64,000 bases of DNA from Euonymus europaeus (Eukaryota; Streptophyta; Magnoliopsida; Celastrales; Celastraceae), in assembly GCA_963580455.1 (NCBI GenBank), contig OY756963.1:15271555-15335554 (forward strand), written 5' to 3'. The notes beneath the pieces are model-generated. The model made no database searches. It was not told the origin of the DNA and saw only the letters and a program-made list of their open reading frames with translations. A program made the position numbers and the translations under genes. Below are positions 1 to 12,819 of the stretch, one piece after another (the first letter of the stretch is position 1; every line of letters starts with the position of its first letter).

Positions 1-1
1 T

Positions 2-259
2 AAGCGAACCCCTCGGAAATTTAATTCGCTGAAGGAAAAATCAAGGCAGTCGCGCACATCCTGAATGCACCCTGTTGCAATTGGTGCTAAACGCTCATTA
101 GATCCAGCTGAACATGAGTTTTTTGAGGATGGCAATCAGCTTCTTTCAAAGTTTATATCGAAGAATAAACGTCCCAGAATCTCTGATAATGAGGTCAATC
201 ATTATCACCATGAGATATCAACGGTGGCTGACGATGATCAGCCACGCCGGAAGCAATGA
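2..259 (+). pseudogene. LINE ORF1 (gag-like) C-terminal tail
   Basis: This frame holds a basic, Lys/Arg-rich tail that runs from the window edge to a TGA at 257-259, with one in-frame TGA at 62-64. Its last stop overlaps the start codon of the next ORF as ATGA (256-259), the usual ORF1/ORF2 arrangement of plant L1-type LINEs. In that family ORF1 is an RNA-binding protein with a zinc knuckle, but that part would lie outside the window, so the identity is inferred from position and composition. The stop at 62-64 makes this copy defective unless that ORF begins at the ATG at 65, which would give only 64 residues. Confidence 0.5.
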
Positions 260-3200
260 AAATATTATTTTGGAACAATCAAGGGCTTGGGAACCCTCGT
301 ACAGTTCAAGCTTTACGTCGGCTGATCCGACAACAAGATCCCAGCGTGGTTTTTCTTTTTGAAACAAAACTCTCTCTTCTTGATGCTACTAGACTTCGTG
401 ATAATGTGTCGTATTATAATGGTTTACCAGTGGACCGAGTTGGTACTGGTGGTGGTCTTTTGATGTTATGGAAATCTGACTTGGTTGTGCAAGTGTTGTC
501 GTATTCTGCGTCTCATGATTCCATTATTTCTTATTCATCTGGTCTTTCATGGCGCTTCACTGGAGTATATGGCCAGCCCAATCCGAGCAGACGTCTGGAA
601 TTTTGGGACCTTTTGCGTCGACTTAGTTCGGTCTCTTCTCTACCTTGGGTTTGTGGAGGGGATTTTAACGAAGTCTTATCAAGCCGAGAAGTTCATGGCT
701 CTCTCTCCCGGCCTGAACATCATATGCAGAATTTTCGTCATGCTTTGAATGATTATCAGCTACAGGATATGGGTTTTTCAGGCTCCCCTTTTACATGGTG
801 TAATTAGGGATGAAATAGGGCTGGGCTGAGCCGGGCCTTGACAGGCCCTAGGCCCGGCCCTATATTTTTTAACAAGCCCGGGCTCGGCCCGAGCTCGATG
901 GGGCCAAAAAAAATCGAGCTCGGGCTCGGCTTGTTTTAAAAGGGCCCGGCCCTAAAGGCCCGTTTGTAATATTTTAGTTGTGTTTTAATTAATATATATT
1001 AATTATTTGTTTGATTATAAATATATATCTATATAATATTTTCATATATATACATATATAATATGTATATATATAATATATAGATATATATATTATATAT
1101 ATAATGTATATGTTATATATATATATATATGTAATAATATATATATAGGCCCTAGGGCTTACGAGCCGGGCTTCTTCAAGCCCGAGCTCGGCCCGTTTAA
1201 CCAAACGGGCCCATTAATAGGCTCGAGCTCGGCTCTTTTTACTTAAGAGCCGAGCTCGGGCCGGGCCTCTAACGGGCCGCCCGCGAGCCGCCCGCGGACA
1301 GCCCGGCCCATTTTCATCCCTAGGTGTAATAGAAGATGGCAGGAAGGTTTGATAGAGGAATGGTTAGATAGGGTGGTGGCGACTATGACATGGCATCACT
1401 TATTTTCCTCAGTCAAAGTGGATCATTTATCTTCAACAATTTCTGATCATTCTCCAATTTTGCTTTCTGCCTCAAATGTCTCAACTAGTTTGCCTGTCAG
1501 CTGTGGGTATCGTCGTTTCATGTTTGAAGAATACTGGACCCGCCACCCAGATTGTGAATCCATCTTATCTCAAGCTTGGCGGAGCCATAGTGACTCAGGG
1601 CTCCAAGCCACCTCTAATCGAATCAAGCATTGTGTCGATACTTTGCAGATGTGGAAGTCTATTACTTTTGGTCACCTTCCAAAGCGGATTCATAATTTGG
1701 AACAGCGATTGAATTGGCTAAGAAATAGAAATGGATTTGGGAATCAAAATAGTGAACAACGTAACATTGAAGTAGAGCTTAATGAATTGCTATTGTGCGA
1801 AGAGTTGGGCTGGAAGCAACAGTCACGCCAAGAGTGGTTAAAGGCAGGGGATAGAAACACTCGGTTCTTTCACCAGAAAGCATCTCAACGAAAGCGTCGA
1901 AATTCTATAACTAGTCTTCGACTAGGGGATGGTTCCACCACCACATATATGACGATGATTAAAAGCTCAGTGATCAAGTATTTTGCCGAGATGTTTACTT
2001 CCACTACAGCAAACCCGTTGCCCCCCTCCTTTGTTGCTTTTCCTAGAGTTGTAACAAGTGACATGAATGATACTTTGTTGAAGAAGTTCACTCCAGAAGA
2101 GATAAAAATAGCCCTGTTTCAACTGGCACCTACAAAGGCCCCGGGATATGATGGAATGCCTGCCTTATTTTATCAAAAATATTGGCACATTGTAGGGGGT
2201 GACGTAACTGAGGCAGTTCTGGGCTTTCTCAATGAAGGTAAATTTTGGGATCACATTAATCATACTCTAATAGTGCTGATCCCTAAGATTAATAATCCTG
2301 AGTCGATTGTTCATTTTCGGCCTATTAGCTTATGCACTGTCTTGTACAAAATATTCTCCAAATGCATTTGTAATCGTATGAAAGGCTTGCTTCCCCACTT
2401 GATATTCGATTCTCAGAGTGCCTTTGTCTCAGGCAGGCTGATTTCAAATAACATAATTGTTGCAAATGAATGCCTTCATTATATGAGGAGTCTCTAGAAT
2501 CGTAAAGCAGGCTATATGGCTCTAAAACTTGATCTTAGCAAGGCTTATGATAGGGTGGATTGGAGTTTCCTGTCACAAATGATGAGAGCTATGGGGTTTG
2601 ATCAACAATGGATTAATCTCATCTTTCAATGTATAACCTCTGTTTCATTCTCAGTGGTTATAAATGGTGAAGCGTGTGGAAATTTTAAACCTACGCGTGG
2701 GTTACGGCAAGGGGATCCTTTATCCCCCTTTCTCTTTTTGTTCTGCACGGAGGGCCTATCTTTTTTGATTCGTCAAGCTCTGGCATGTCAATCTCTTCAT
2801 GGTGTTAAGGTATGTCGCGGTGCCCCAATGATATCTCATTTGTTATTTGTGGATGATAGTTTGTTGTTTTGCAAGGCAAACGATAGAGAAGCAACAGAAG
2901 TTCTCAGAATCTTATCTTTATATGAACAAATCTCAGGCCAGAGCATTAATTTGGAAAAATCTGCAACATATTTCAGCTCTAATATCCCTACTGCAGATCG
3001 CACTCGGCTTCGTAATCAATTGGGGATGACTGGTTTTGCGAAAAATAGCAAATACTTGGGGTTACCAGCTCTAGTAACTAGATCTCGGCGAGCGATGTTT
3101 AGTTATATCAAAGAGCGAGTTTGGAAGAAAATATTGGGTTGGAAGGAGAAATTTTTATCCCAAGCGGGGCGAAGTGTTTTCATCAAGGATGTGGTTCAAG

Positions 3201-4517
3201 CCATTCCTTGCTATGCTATGAGCATATACAAATTCCCAGCGAATCTTTGTCAAGATTTGAACAGTATGATGCGAAATTTCTGGTGGGGTAAAAGAGCTGA
3301 CGAACGAAAAATGGCATGGGTAGGGTGGAAGACTATCTGTACTCGTCCATCTGAGGGTGGCCTAGGCTTCAGAGACATGCAAGCTTTTAATTGTGCTTTG
3401 CTTGCAAAACAGGGGTGGAGACTTATTCAAGAGCCTGGTTCATTATGTGGGAGGATTTTAAAAGCGAAATATTTTCCCACTACGACATTCCTTACGGCTT
3501 CTCGGGGGCACAATCCTTCTTATGTCTGGTCTTCAATTTTTGGAGGGTTGGGAAGTCTTGATGCAAGGTCTGCAATGGAAGTTGGGGAATGGAGCATCTA
3601 TTTCAGTCTGGAGGGATAAATGGCTTATGTCTTCCCCACCTCGGTGTGTTGAGACACCCATGGGCACAAATGACCCTGACATGACAGTGAACCATCTTAT
3701 TGATTTTGAAACTCGATGGTTGAACATTGATTTAATTAGAGGAATTTTTACCCCAGGGGATGTCGAAGCTATCACTCAAATTCCTTTCTATGGGCTTCAC
3801 AGAAATGATTCTCTAATGTGGTTCCATTGTTCTAAAGGAGTGTTTAATGTCAAATCTGGCTATCGGGTTGCTACAGATTTGGGTGCACCTGTGTCGGGCC
3901 AGCATGTGTTACCTATGTGGTCGCAGCTTTGGAGATTGGAGATGCCGAACAAGGTGAAGTATTTCATATGGCGACTGTGTCACGATAGCTTACCCACAAA
4001 ACACAACCTCGTTCGAAGAGGGGTGAATGTGAACTGTACCTGTGTCCTATGTGGTATGTCTGAAGAATCATCCATTCATTTGTTTAGGGACTGCCAGGCT
4101 CTTAATGATATATGGAAACATTGTAGCTTCATGAGAATTCCTCTATCTCTACCAGTGTTATATGTTCCGTCTTGGTTGACAAGTATGCTGGAAATTTTCC
4201 CTCATGATATCATGGCAAAAATATGTGGCATTCTCTACCACATATGGATAGCACGTAATGGCATTGCCTTTCGAGGAAGTGTATGGCAGTCTACACAAGT
4301 AGTTCATCAAGCAGCAGTCCTATATTTGGATTATATGGAAGCCACTGAGCATATTCTTCCCATCGAGCTGAGACCAATTCACACTCAAGTATGGGTGAAG
4401 CCCCCTCCTGGTTTGGGCTCTGACTTCCACGTCAACCATTTCTATTGCATGATTGATGGGCTGCACACAACTGCCAATATTCACTCATCTCGTTCAAGCC
4501 TTCGATTTGCTCAATAG
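256..4517 (+). pseudogene. L1-type LINE ORF2: endonuclease-reverse transcriptase, broken
   Basis: This is the ORF2 of a plant non-LTR retrotransposon, which nicks target DNA and reverse-transcribes its RNA at the nick. An APE-type endonuclease starts at 256 (LFWNNQGLGNPRT), with GGDFNEVL near 658-681, and resumes after the nested insertion with SDHSPILL near 1446-1470. The RT follows: APTKAPGYDG near 2131, LVLIPK near 2273, [13 protein letters not shown] near 2525, [11 protein letters not shown] near 2696 and FVDD near 2848 (usually FADD). A zf-RVT domain lies at about 3910-4100 with its Cys/His residues. Three lesions are visible: a 518-bp hAT element at 805-1322, TAG at 2495-2497, and a one-base frameshift near 3540-3556. 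No RNase H domain follows the short KPPPG tail. Dead copy. Confidence 0.93.
805..1322. mobile_element. Non-autonomous hAT element (MITE-like) inside the LINE endonuclease
   Basis: The element is 518 bp with perfect 11-bp terminal inverted repeats (TAGGGATGAAA at 805-815, TTTCATCCCTA at 1312-1322). It is flanked by an exact 8-bp target duplication GGTGTAAT (797-804 and 1323-1330), which is diagnostic of the hAT superfamily. Subterminal regions are GC-rich and self-complementary (repeated GGGCTCGGCCCGAG-like blocks), while the core (about 985-1150) is almost pure A/T with TATA-type simple repeat. No transposase ORF fits inside. Removing it with one TSD copy restores the LINE frame, so it inserted after the LINE. 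Confidence 0.93.
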
Positions 4518-4900
4518 TGGGTTGTTGGCCGAAGTATTCGTCCAAACTTGTTCTTTGTTCAGTTTTTTATTTTTGTTCAATTTTTATTTGATCATTTTGA
4601 TCTGCATTACTCCACATGGCATTTGCCTATTTTATATATAACAATTACCCCTTCAATACAACTAGATTAAAATCCTTTTATCTTGTTGTATTCAATATTT
4701 TGACATTTTCCAATTTTGTCCTATTTGGCTTGGCATCTCATCATGGCTGAACATCAGATGTTCTGATTTTACTTTTCATTTCACATCCCTACCATTTTAT
4801 ATGGCGTTGATCTCGAGATGTGATCTTCACACGCAATCAATTAATATGGCATTTTTGCTGCTATGAAATGTTGAAATTTTGTTGTCTTTATTTGAACGGC
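4518..4900. other. LINE 3' flank, no gene seen
   Basis: T-rich sequence follows the LINE stop. I see no poly(A) tract or target-site duplication to fix the LINE 3' end, and no coding signal. Confidence 0.4.
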
Positions 4901-7900
4901 TCGTTTATCTTACCACTTGACATGCTAACCTTCACGTCATTTCACTTTGATCATGCTCTCTCTCTCTATCCATTTTACCTTAGCTTGAATAAACATCTAC
5001 TTCCCTTTTCACTCTTCTTTTCTGTAACTTTCAATAGTTTGTTGTGCCTTTTTTCTTCTAATCATGGTGAAACTTCTTCTTATAAGACTCAAAAGAGTTC
5101 TTCTTACGATGATTATCGTTGTACATTAAGGACAACGATTGTTGAATCTGATTACCTTTTCCCTCTTGTACCAAGTTCTGGCCACTCTTTCCTTGGTCCC
5201 GCCTTTGTGCATGGACTTTCCATTGTTGAAGCTCCTCTGGCACAATTGTATCATCTAATAGGTTTGTTTTCCCTTATAGAGACTACTGATTTTATTCCTT
5301 TATGCTTGTCCAATGCCATTCGCACATGGGCCCAACAAGAAAATACTTAGAAAATTTGGTATCACTGGATGATTAACCATAGCCCCTCTTGTGCCATATT
5401 TGCCAAAACTGGCATTCTAGTGCTACTCTAGCTTTGCAATTCCATCACCTTTTTTGACCCGCATGTTTTTCCTATCGCCCTTTGCTTTTGATGTATTGAG
5501 TTCAACACTTTTGTTTTTCTTTGTGGAACCCTAACCATTACTCTCCGTAATCTAAGTGCTTTGACTGACTTATCTCCTTTGGGGAAAACTATTTCAGTCA
5601 ATCTTTCTTATAGTTCCATCACCCGATGTTTGATAAGGCAGCGCTCTTTTCTCATATGGCTCTTGCCAGTCTTTTTGCGGACCAAACCTGTGATCCTACA
5701 GCTGACAAACACAATGCATTCATTCATTACTAGCTATGCAAATACATTATTTACATTCCTAGTTCTAAACGTGTAATAGATTATGTTTAACTTGCTTCAG
5801 AAATTGCCAGCGGTGCTATTTCTCTGGATATTGCTTCATTTGTTCCGGCTATTGTTTATCATGGTTTGTATCTCGTTCTAGAACAAATATCTAAATATCA
5901 AATGCCTAATGTCTCTGGTCCTCTTTGGCTCATTCAACTTTGGCTCAAAGCATATTTTTCTGGTTTTTGTTATATTCAAGTAATCACTTACCCAGTAAAG
6001 TGCGTAGGTCTTATCTTGAGCAAACTCAGTCTGGTAGACTTGTCTTATGAAGATAATTTCAACCATTTCTATACTGCCAAGAATATTAAATCCTTTTTCC
6101 CTTTTCAACTAATAGACGTGCCTCCATTGGTTTCTTTTGTAGATGACCATTCTAATTCAGAGATGACTTCATAAATATGGGAAAAATTCTAAGTCAGTCG
6201 ATAGCTTGTCCACAACCTGTTGATCGGGATGAATAGTAAGTCAGGTTCTGAAGTGTATTATCCTAACTTTTTTACTAGACAATTTGGCTTTATTCAGGCA
6301 TGGCCTTTGGCATATTCTAGTGGATCCATGGGAGCACAAAGGGATTCTTCCCCCGAGGATAAAAAGGAATCAATTCCACTTCAAAAATAAAGTTTAGCTA
6401 CAAATGGGTCGTCCACTTCCTTGAAGGTACTTGTCCATAGTTACTTGTTTTCTTGTGTTTGACACCTATTTGAATTTTCCTTTGTGTGCAGAAAACTCGT
6501 GTTGAAATGGGGTTGGATGTGACCCCTACAGTTGACATTCTTACCATAGGAGAGCCTTTGTCTATTTCTTTGCTAGTCCTCTATTCTCACATGGTTTTAA
6601 ACCTATCATCACAGACTTCTTAAGAGGAAGGCAATCAAGATCTTATGGATCAAGACGTTGCCCAGCAAGCTAATTCAACCTCTATTGGTCATGAGGATAT
6701 TCAATTAGAGCTTTGTACAGGCTTGTCAATCATTGCTCAAGATCCTAAGGTATTTGTATTAATTCAGTTTATTCTTCTTTGGTATGATAAAAGTTCTAAG
6801 GTCTTCATAGTTCATTGTTCAAGGCATACTTGCTCTGATTCATACGAAAGGTAAGCCATTATCTCCTTTAGTTTCTTCATTACTGGGCAGAGATTTGGAG
6901 GTTGTAGAATTCTCCTATTGCTATGTGTTATTTTCGGTCTATTTTCTTTTCTCATTCACTTGCCCTAAAAAAGGACGATTACTACTATTGCTCAAGATCC
7001 TGAGGTATTTGTACCATTTCAGCTTATTCTTCTTCTATATGCTAGAAGTTCTAATATCTCATAGTTCATTGTCCAGGGCATACTAGCTTGCTCAAATTCA
7101 TACGGATGTTGAGCCATTATCTCTCTTTGCTGCTTCATTAGTAGGCAAAGATTTGGAGGTTATAGAATGTTCCTATCACTATGTGTTCATTTCGATCTAT
7201 TTTCTTTTCTCATTCGCTTGTCCTTTTTTCCATGACGATTTCTCCCTTTTGAATTCTTTGACTGAGCTCTTTTCTAATATTGAGAAAGTCATGATTCTCT
7301 AGTCAGCATCTTCTTCAACACTGTCAGTAAAAATGAGATAGTTCAGGCCTTCGATTACTTTCTTATCTTCTTCAACATTCCTATATCGCAAGCTGGATTG
7401 CCTAAGAACTTGGATAGATTAGATGTTGCTTTGGCCGTGTTCACTTAAGCTCTCTTTAGTGTGTTGAAATCTTCCTTTTCTGAAAGAACTATTCTTCGAG
7501 GTATGGGTAATGAACTATGTGTGCTCATCAAGGGAGACAGTAGCCGACAAATGACTCTTCAGTTAATTGAGAAGGCTATATCTGGTCAAACAAATTTGAC
7601 CCAGAATCTCCACGATCATGAACGTATTCTTCAACAAGTTGTTGATGAGATTCATGCTAGTGATTCAAGAATTTCGGAATATGAGAAGATATAAGATCTT
7701 CAAAAGAAGTAAGATGACTGCAAGCAGTTAAAGTTCACGCAGATTCAAAGCCTGAGAGGGAGAAAAAGTGTGCTGATAAGCTTGTATCTAAGCTAAAACG
7801 TTTGGGTCACTCCAATCCAGACGCTGATTGGGTTATCCTAGATGAAGAATTACAGGCAATTTTGGATTTGTGGCAGAATCTGAGGTGTCTTGTATAACGA

Positions 7901-7960
7901 ATCATGAACGTCAAAGATGAGCCTTCGCCCTAGTGGCTTAGTTCAATATATTTTGTTGCC
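4900..7960 (+). pseudogene. Plant mobile domain (PMD, PF10536-like) gene remnant, copy 1
   Basis: Decayed pieces read in one direction. Around 5700-5960, after shifting frame past a stop, the translation reads HAFIHY, then LCKYI, IPSS, an ASGAISL-type stretch and GPLWLIQLWLKAYF. This order is characteristic of the plant mobile domain family, which is found in transposon-derived proteins and the MAIN/MAIL genes. Upstream pieces near 5060-5340 and 5560-5640 are in family context but weaker. Downstream, 7461-7900 encodes a Glu/Lys-rich, probably coiled-coil tail (repeated LQQVVDEIHASD-type heptads). Many stops and frameshifts, and a 255-bp internal duplication, show it is not functional. A host-gene relic and a transposon-borne copy cannot be told apart here. 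Confidence 0.55.
6732..7230. repeat. Imperfect tandem duplication, 255-bp period
   Basis: The block beginning ATTGCTCAAGATCCT at 6732 recurs at 6987. The two copies stay alignable for roughly 240 bp (shared GTATTTGTA, AGATTTGGAGGTT, CTATTTTCTTTTCTCATTC landmarks) with scattered substitutions and small indels. It lies inside the first PMD remnant and looks like an old local duplication. Confidence 0.75.
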
Positions 7961-8099
7961 TTTGACTTTTTGTAATTAGCAAGTGCTTATTACTTTCCAT
8001 CAATCACACGTTATCACAAAGATTATGGCTTTTGTTCTCAATTTGTACTTTACTGGAATTTTATCATCTAGTTATTCTTTATTAAATATTGTGTTGGTT

Positions 8100-10480
8100 T
8101 ATGTCACTCATGCTAGGTATTTGGAACACCGCCATTAATATCGTGCCTTACTTCCTTAATTGTACACAATATGGCATGATGATTGCATTCCTTTCATGTT
8201 ACATCTTTCAACGTGTGTTATAGGCAGTACTAGCTCACATGTCTCTCTAAAGCCTATAAAGTTAGGCTTCACTTTTTGTTCACAATCTTTATCATCTTTT
8301 TATGCTTTTTTCATGACCCTTTCTTCTTCCTTTCTATCCTTTGAAAAATTCCTAAAGTTTCTACAAGACCCTTTCGTTACTCTTGATCTTATATTCTCAA
8401 TGAATTCTGATCATTTTCTAGACTTGGGTTCTTTGGATTCTTAGACTTCTGCTCGCCATTTCCCTATTTCACGGGTTCAACCCTAGCTGGACCTATTTAT
8501 TTTGCTAGCCTTCATGCAGTAAATGCCATTAGTACATAGCCTATATCGAGGATGAGCTATTGCTTTATGGTATGACCGTTTGATTTCTGATGAATAAACT
8601 AGCTAGGTCTTTGGAGCAGCTAGCATTCTAGCCCTTTTGAACACTTTTTTGCTTGTTCCTGCGTATTAGCCTGTGTTATTCTCTTTTTTACTCTCATTCT
8701 GGTCATTAAAGTTTAATTTCTTTGTTTTTCCTACTAGGCCTATGACCATTATGCTTCGCGACCTATGTGCTCTTGTGCAACTTGCTTTAGTTGCTGATGA
8801 CATTATGGCTCATACACACTTTTAAACTGAAAAGTGTAGCTCTGGAGCCTTTCACTTTGCTCATTATCGCTCTATTATGCGGGCTTTTTCAAATAGTCCT
8901 CTTAAGCCATCTCGGTATGAACATACTGTCTTTATGTACTACTAGTTGTGTAGGTACATATTGTGTATTCCTATTGCAGAGTCTACTGTTGGGTATTATC
9001 CTCTTGTTGGGGATATTGTGAATGGATGTTTCTTTGATTTGGCTTTATTTGTTTTCTCCGTGCTATATTTGGTTTGGCTATCTTATTTGAACAACTTTGT
9101 TTTGGGAGATATATAGTTGATTTTGTTCCTTTATAGTTTGTTCATCTTTGGACGATAGCTTACTTCCCTCTTCTTGACCACTCTTCTAATAATCTCGCTC
9201 TTCAGTGGACATTTACTTATCTTTACACTCTTCAAGTTTTACCTTACTTTCATTTTTCAGGAGATCAATACCCGTCTTTCATTTTCTTTTCACCTGACTC
9301 ATCTACAGAGGATCATAAGTTGATCACTAGGATCTTTTTTTTCTATGGTTTTCCTTCACTACTATCGATATCAAATCTAACATATTTTTGTCCTATTTTT
9401 GTAGCATCTTGGACTGGGGTTAGATTGCGATTATTCTCTCCTTTTCTTAGCTATCATTGTTTTGGTTGTGGAGTTTGGTTTGTCAAAGCTTTTTCCTGCT
9501 ACTCATCCATTTGCCAGTTTCGTGAATCGATCAAGGGGTAATCGGTCAATAGATTACTTGGCCAGTATCTCTCATCGCAAGGTACCTTTCTCTTAACCTT
9601 TTGTCATCTATGTTTGGTGGTTAGAAACTAATTAACTGTTTCACGCATCTTTTAGAGGTTTTGAGTTGATCGTGTTGCCTCTACTTTTTCTCAATGAGTA
9701 AGACTATTTATTTATGCTTGACAAATAAGTCTTAACTTTTCTAAGTCTAACCTTTCTGTTATTGGCTAGGATAAGACACTTTTGCAGCAACATTTCTTGA
9801 AATGGACTTCAAATTGGGATCATCGTCAAACTATTGCACCCCAAGACAATCCTTAAGGTTAGCACGACTCTTGCGTTGGAGGAAGTCCTTGACATTGTAG
9901 TATGTTATAGATTTTCTTGATATGAGCCCAGCTCAGGCCACGTAATCCATCATTTTCATGTTTCTTGGGTAGATTGAATCCTCCATGCTTTTAGATACAA
10001 TTCTTATTAGCCTTCCTTTGAGTATACGTTTGCTCCTATCACACGGTGTGGAAGAAATGCATTCCTTGATCAAGAGATATCGCTAGCTTCGCTCTATAGT
10101 TACTTCCGTCACCTCGCCCATTGCTCAAAGAGAGCAATTTGTACATGCGATTAAGCTAAACAAGAAGCTTTTTCAAGATTGTTGTATGTTTTAGCCATAA
10201 GCTTCATGGGCGAATTGAATCAGATTCTGACTTCAGGCATGGAAATCATCTCTAAGATGACTGAAGATCTTAGATCATTGAACAAATTTGTCGCTCAGGT
10301 GGACACAACTTCAACCCATGACATGATTAATCGTTCTTTGGAAAAGCTTGGTTCAGAGTTCCTAAACGCTCAAAGTTCAAAGTCCTTAATTTTTTTTTTA
10401 TTGATCTTGATTCCTCGGTTATTCAAGAATAAAATTATTTCCATCCTCCAATCCATCTCATCTTGGTAGTCTATGCTTAT
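8100..10480 (+). pseudogene. Plant mobile domain gene remnant, copy 2
   Basis: A second decayed PMD-like reading follows in the same orientation. Near 8738-8820 the translation RPMTIMLRDLCALVQLALVADD resembles the PMD core that usually reads as a TLRDVA-L-GLP motif. Around 8950-9060 pieces reading GTYC, STVGYYPLVGDIVNGC and FFDLALFVFSVLY match the same HxxF-WLC-PLA region seen in copy 1. At 10179-10400 a charged, coiled-coil-like tail is open (ELNQILTSGMEIISKMTED). Frames change repeatedly. Order and spacing echo copy 1, so a tandem gene pair or a duplicated element is likely, but divergence is high. Confidence 0.5.
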
Positions 10481-10559
10481 TACTTCTTCAACTTTTCTAC
10501 TTATAGCTGACCTGATTTGCTCGTATTTGGTAACATCCTGGGTTAAGGTGCTGAATTCT

Positions 10560-12802
10560 TTGAATCCTAACGCTACTCCATATTATTATACATTCTAGGG
10601 ATGAATTCTATTTTGACTTGGTCAAATTTGTCTAAGAGTCTTTGCTCAATTTCGTGCAATGCATGCAACGATGGACTTAAACTCTTGAATGTGCCTAAGA
10701 TTTGGCACACGACAAGCTGAGAATCTCCTTTTATTATTTTATTTTTTACACCCATTTATGTCAAGATTTTGATATCGATGATCATCGCTTCATATTCCTC
10801 CTAGTTATTGGTGCACATTTTTCTATTGTGAAATAGAACTGGTATGTCTGATTGAGGCAGGTTATTATGACTATGCTCACACCAGCTCTGTTGCATGTCT
10901 TTGAACCATCAAAGTATTGGATCCATTGAGTTATATATACTTGACACAGATCTTTTGGATGTCTTTGAACCATCAAAGTATAGGATCCATGGAGTTATAT
11001 CTACTTGACACAGATCTTGGTCAAATTCTTTCATAGAGCATGGTGGATCGGCCAAAAATTTGGCCATTGCTTGATTCTTTATTGCCTTTTGAGGCAAGTA
11101 CTAAATGTTGAACTCTGATAAGGCTAATGCCCAGTATCATACTCTTTGATGCAAAACTGGGCGAGAAAACACATATTTTATTATGTTTGCTTTGGAAACT
11201 AAGCACACTATCATGGGCTTTATGTAAGCCTTTAATTTATTACATGTGAAGAATAGAGCCAAACACAGTTTCTCTTATGAGAAATAATTACATTCGTACT
11301 TAAGTAACTGTGTACATAGATAATAGGTGGCCGGTTCCTTGCCCTATGAGTTGTCTTGAGCTAGCAATTCAACTATATAATGATCTTCAGTTGCTATATA
11401 CAACTTCAATGATCTTCCCTATGTAGGTGACATAATCACTGGTGGTGATGACAAATAACTTTTTAGGCTTTCAAAAGCCTTTTGGTGTTCTTCATTCCAG
11501 ACGAGTTCGTCTTCGGTTTTTGGCTTGAGTAGAGAAGAGAACACTTTTAATCGTCTTACACAATTAGAAATAAAACACTTTAAAAAGTTTATCTAACCAA
11601 GGAATCGGTGTAACTCTTTCTTGGTCTTTGGTGGTTCGGCATGCAATATAGCTTTAAATTTGTTCTGATGTATTTCGATTCCTCTTTGGTGTATTAGGAA
11701 TCCCAGGAATTTTCTGACTGTGACACCAAGAGCACACTTTAGTGGATTCAGTTTTAATTTGTAAATTCTCATTTGTTCAAGCAATTCACGTAATTGTTCG
11801 AAATGGTTGTCTATTTTGGTTGATTTAGCCACTATGTCATCGACATAAACTTCCACTTGCTAGCCAATCATATCATGAAAAATCATATTCATGGCCCTCT
11901 CGTATATAACCCTAACATTTTTAAACCGAACTGCATAAATATCCATTCAAAACATCCTAATGACTCAGGATATCTAAATGCAATTTTATTTACATCGTCC
12001 TAGTCAATAAATATTTCATTGTACCCAGAGTATCCATCCATAAAAGAATAAATATCATATGCAGCAATAACATCTATTAAAGAATCTAATGTACGCATTA
12101 GATAATCATCTTTGGGCGTGGCAAGATTCAAATCTCTAAAGTCTATGCATACCCTAAGTTTTCCATTCTTTTTCATTACGGACAATATTTGACAACCATT
12201 CGACATAATGGGCAGTCCTAACAAACTTGGTTCTCAATAATCGTTAATTTTTTTCCCAGCAACAACATTAGGGGCAAATCTTCAACGTGGTTGCTTGTGA
12301 GGCTTATAATTTGGCTTACTCGATAATTTATGTTCTACTAAATATCTATCTAAACTAGGCATTTCATCGTACTCCCATGCAAAACAATCAACACACTCTT
12401 TTGGTAGAGTTACGAGTTTTGCTCTAACCTGTGTATCGAGTAGTTTACTGATGAATGTTGGCCGGTGCTTTTTGCTTTGTCCTAGCTGCACCTGGATCAA
12501 CAGATCCTATGCTTTAGCGAATCCTTGCTTCTCCAATTCAGGCAATGTACCCCCAAGTTGATTTCATCTGTTATACTGCCTTCATTCACGCAATCTATCT
12601 CGGACATGTCTGTAAGTTTTTCTTCCATTTCATGAACCATGAGTGTAGTCTTGAATTCTTGCATTGTGATATGTTCCTTCCATGCAAGATATTCTACTTT
12701 TGTGCGTTCCTTGTAATAAGCCATTAATTTAGCTTTAGTTGCTTCCATTGCAGCTTGTTTTTCAATCTGGTTGTCTAATATGGAGCTTCCATTGCACCTC
12801 AA
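10560..12802 (-). pseudogene. Tat-type Ty3 retrotransposon pol fragment
   Basis: Read right to left: a protease-RT linker (12802-12500), the pre-RT CFAWEYDEMPSLD segment (about 12400), RT blocks LRVCIDFRDLN and FMDGYSGYNE (12224-12000), and YVDDIVAKST (11856-11820) with the following KLNPLKCALGV. RNase H connection sequence lies near 11590-11150 with stops. A second RNase H (YFDGSKT near 10900-11000, GDSQLVVCQI near 10700) follows. A dual RNase H and EVYVDD RT are typical of the Tat lineage. Gag, protease core, integrase and both LTRs are absent. It meets the PMD remnant at its 3' end near 10.5 kb. Several stops and frameshifts. Confidence 0.85.
10897..11024. repeat. 64-bp tandem duplication in the RNase H segment
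   Basis: GTCTTTGAACCATCAAAGTA begins at 10897 and again at 10961. The 64-bp units match except for a few bases. On the reverse strand each copy encodes the WI(Q/L)YFDGSKT segment that contains the first RNase H catalytic aspartate, so the motif is present twice. Confidence 0.9.
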
Positions 12803-12819
12803 GTTTCAAGTATTTTCAC

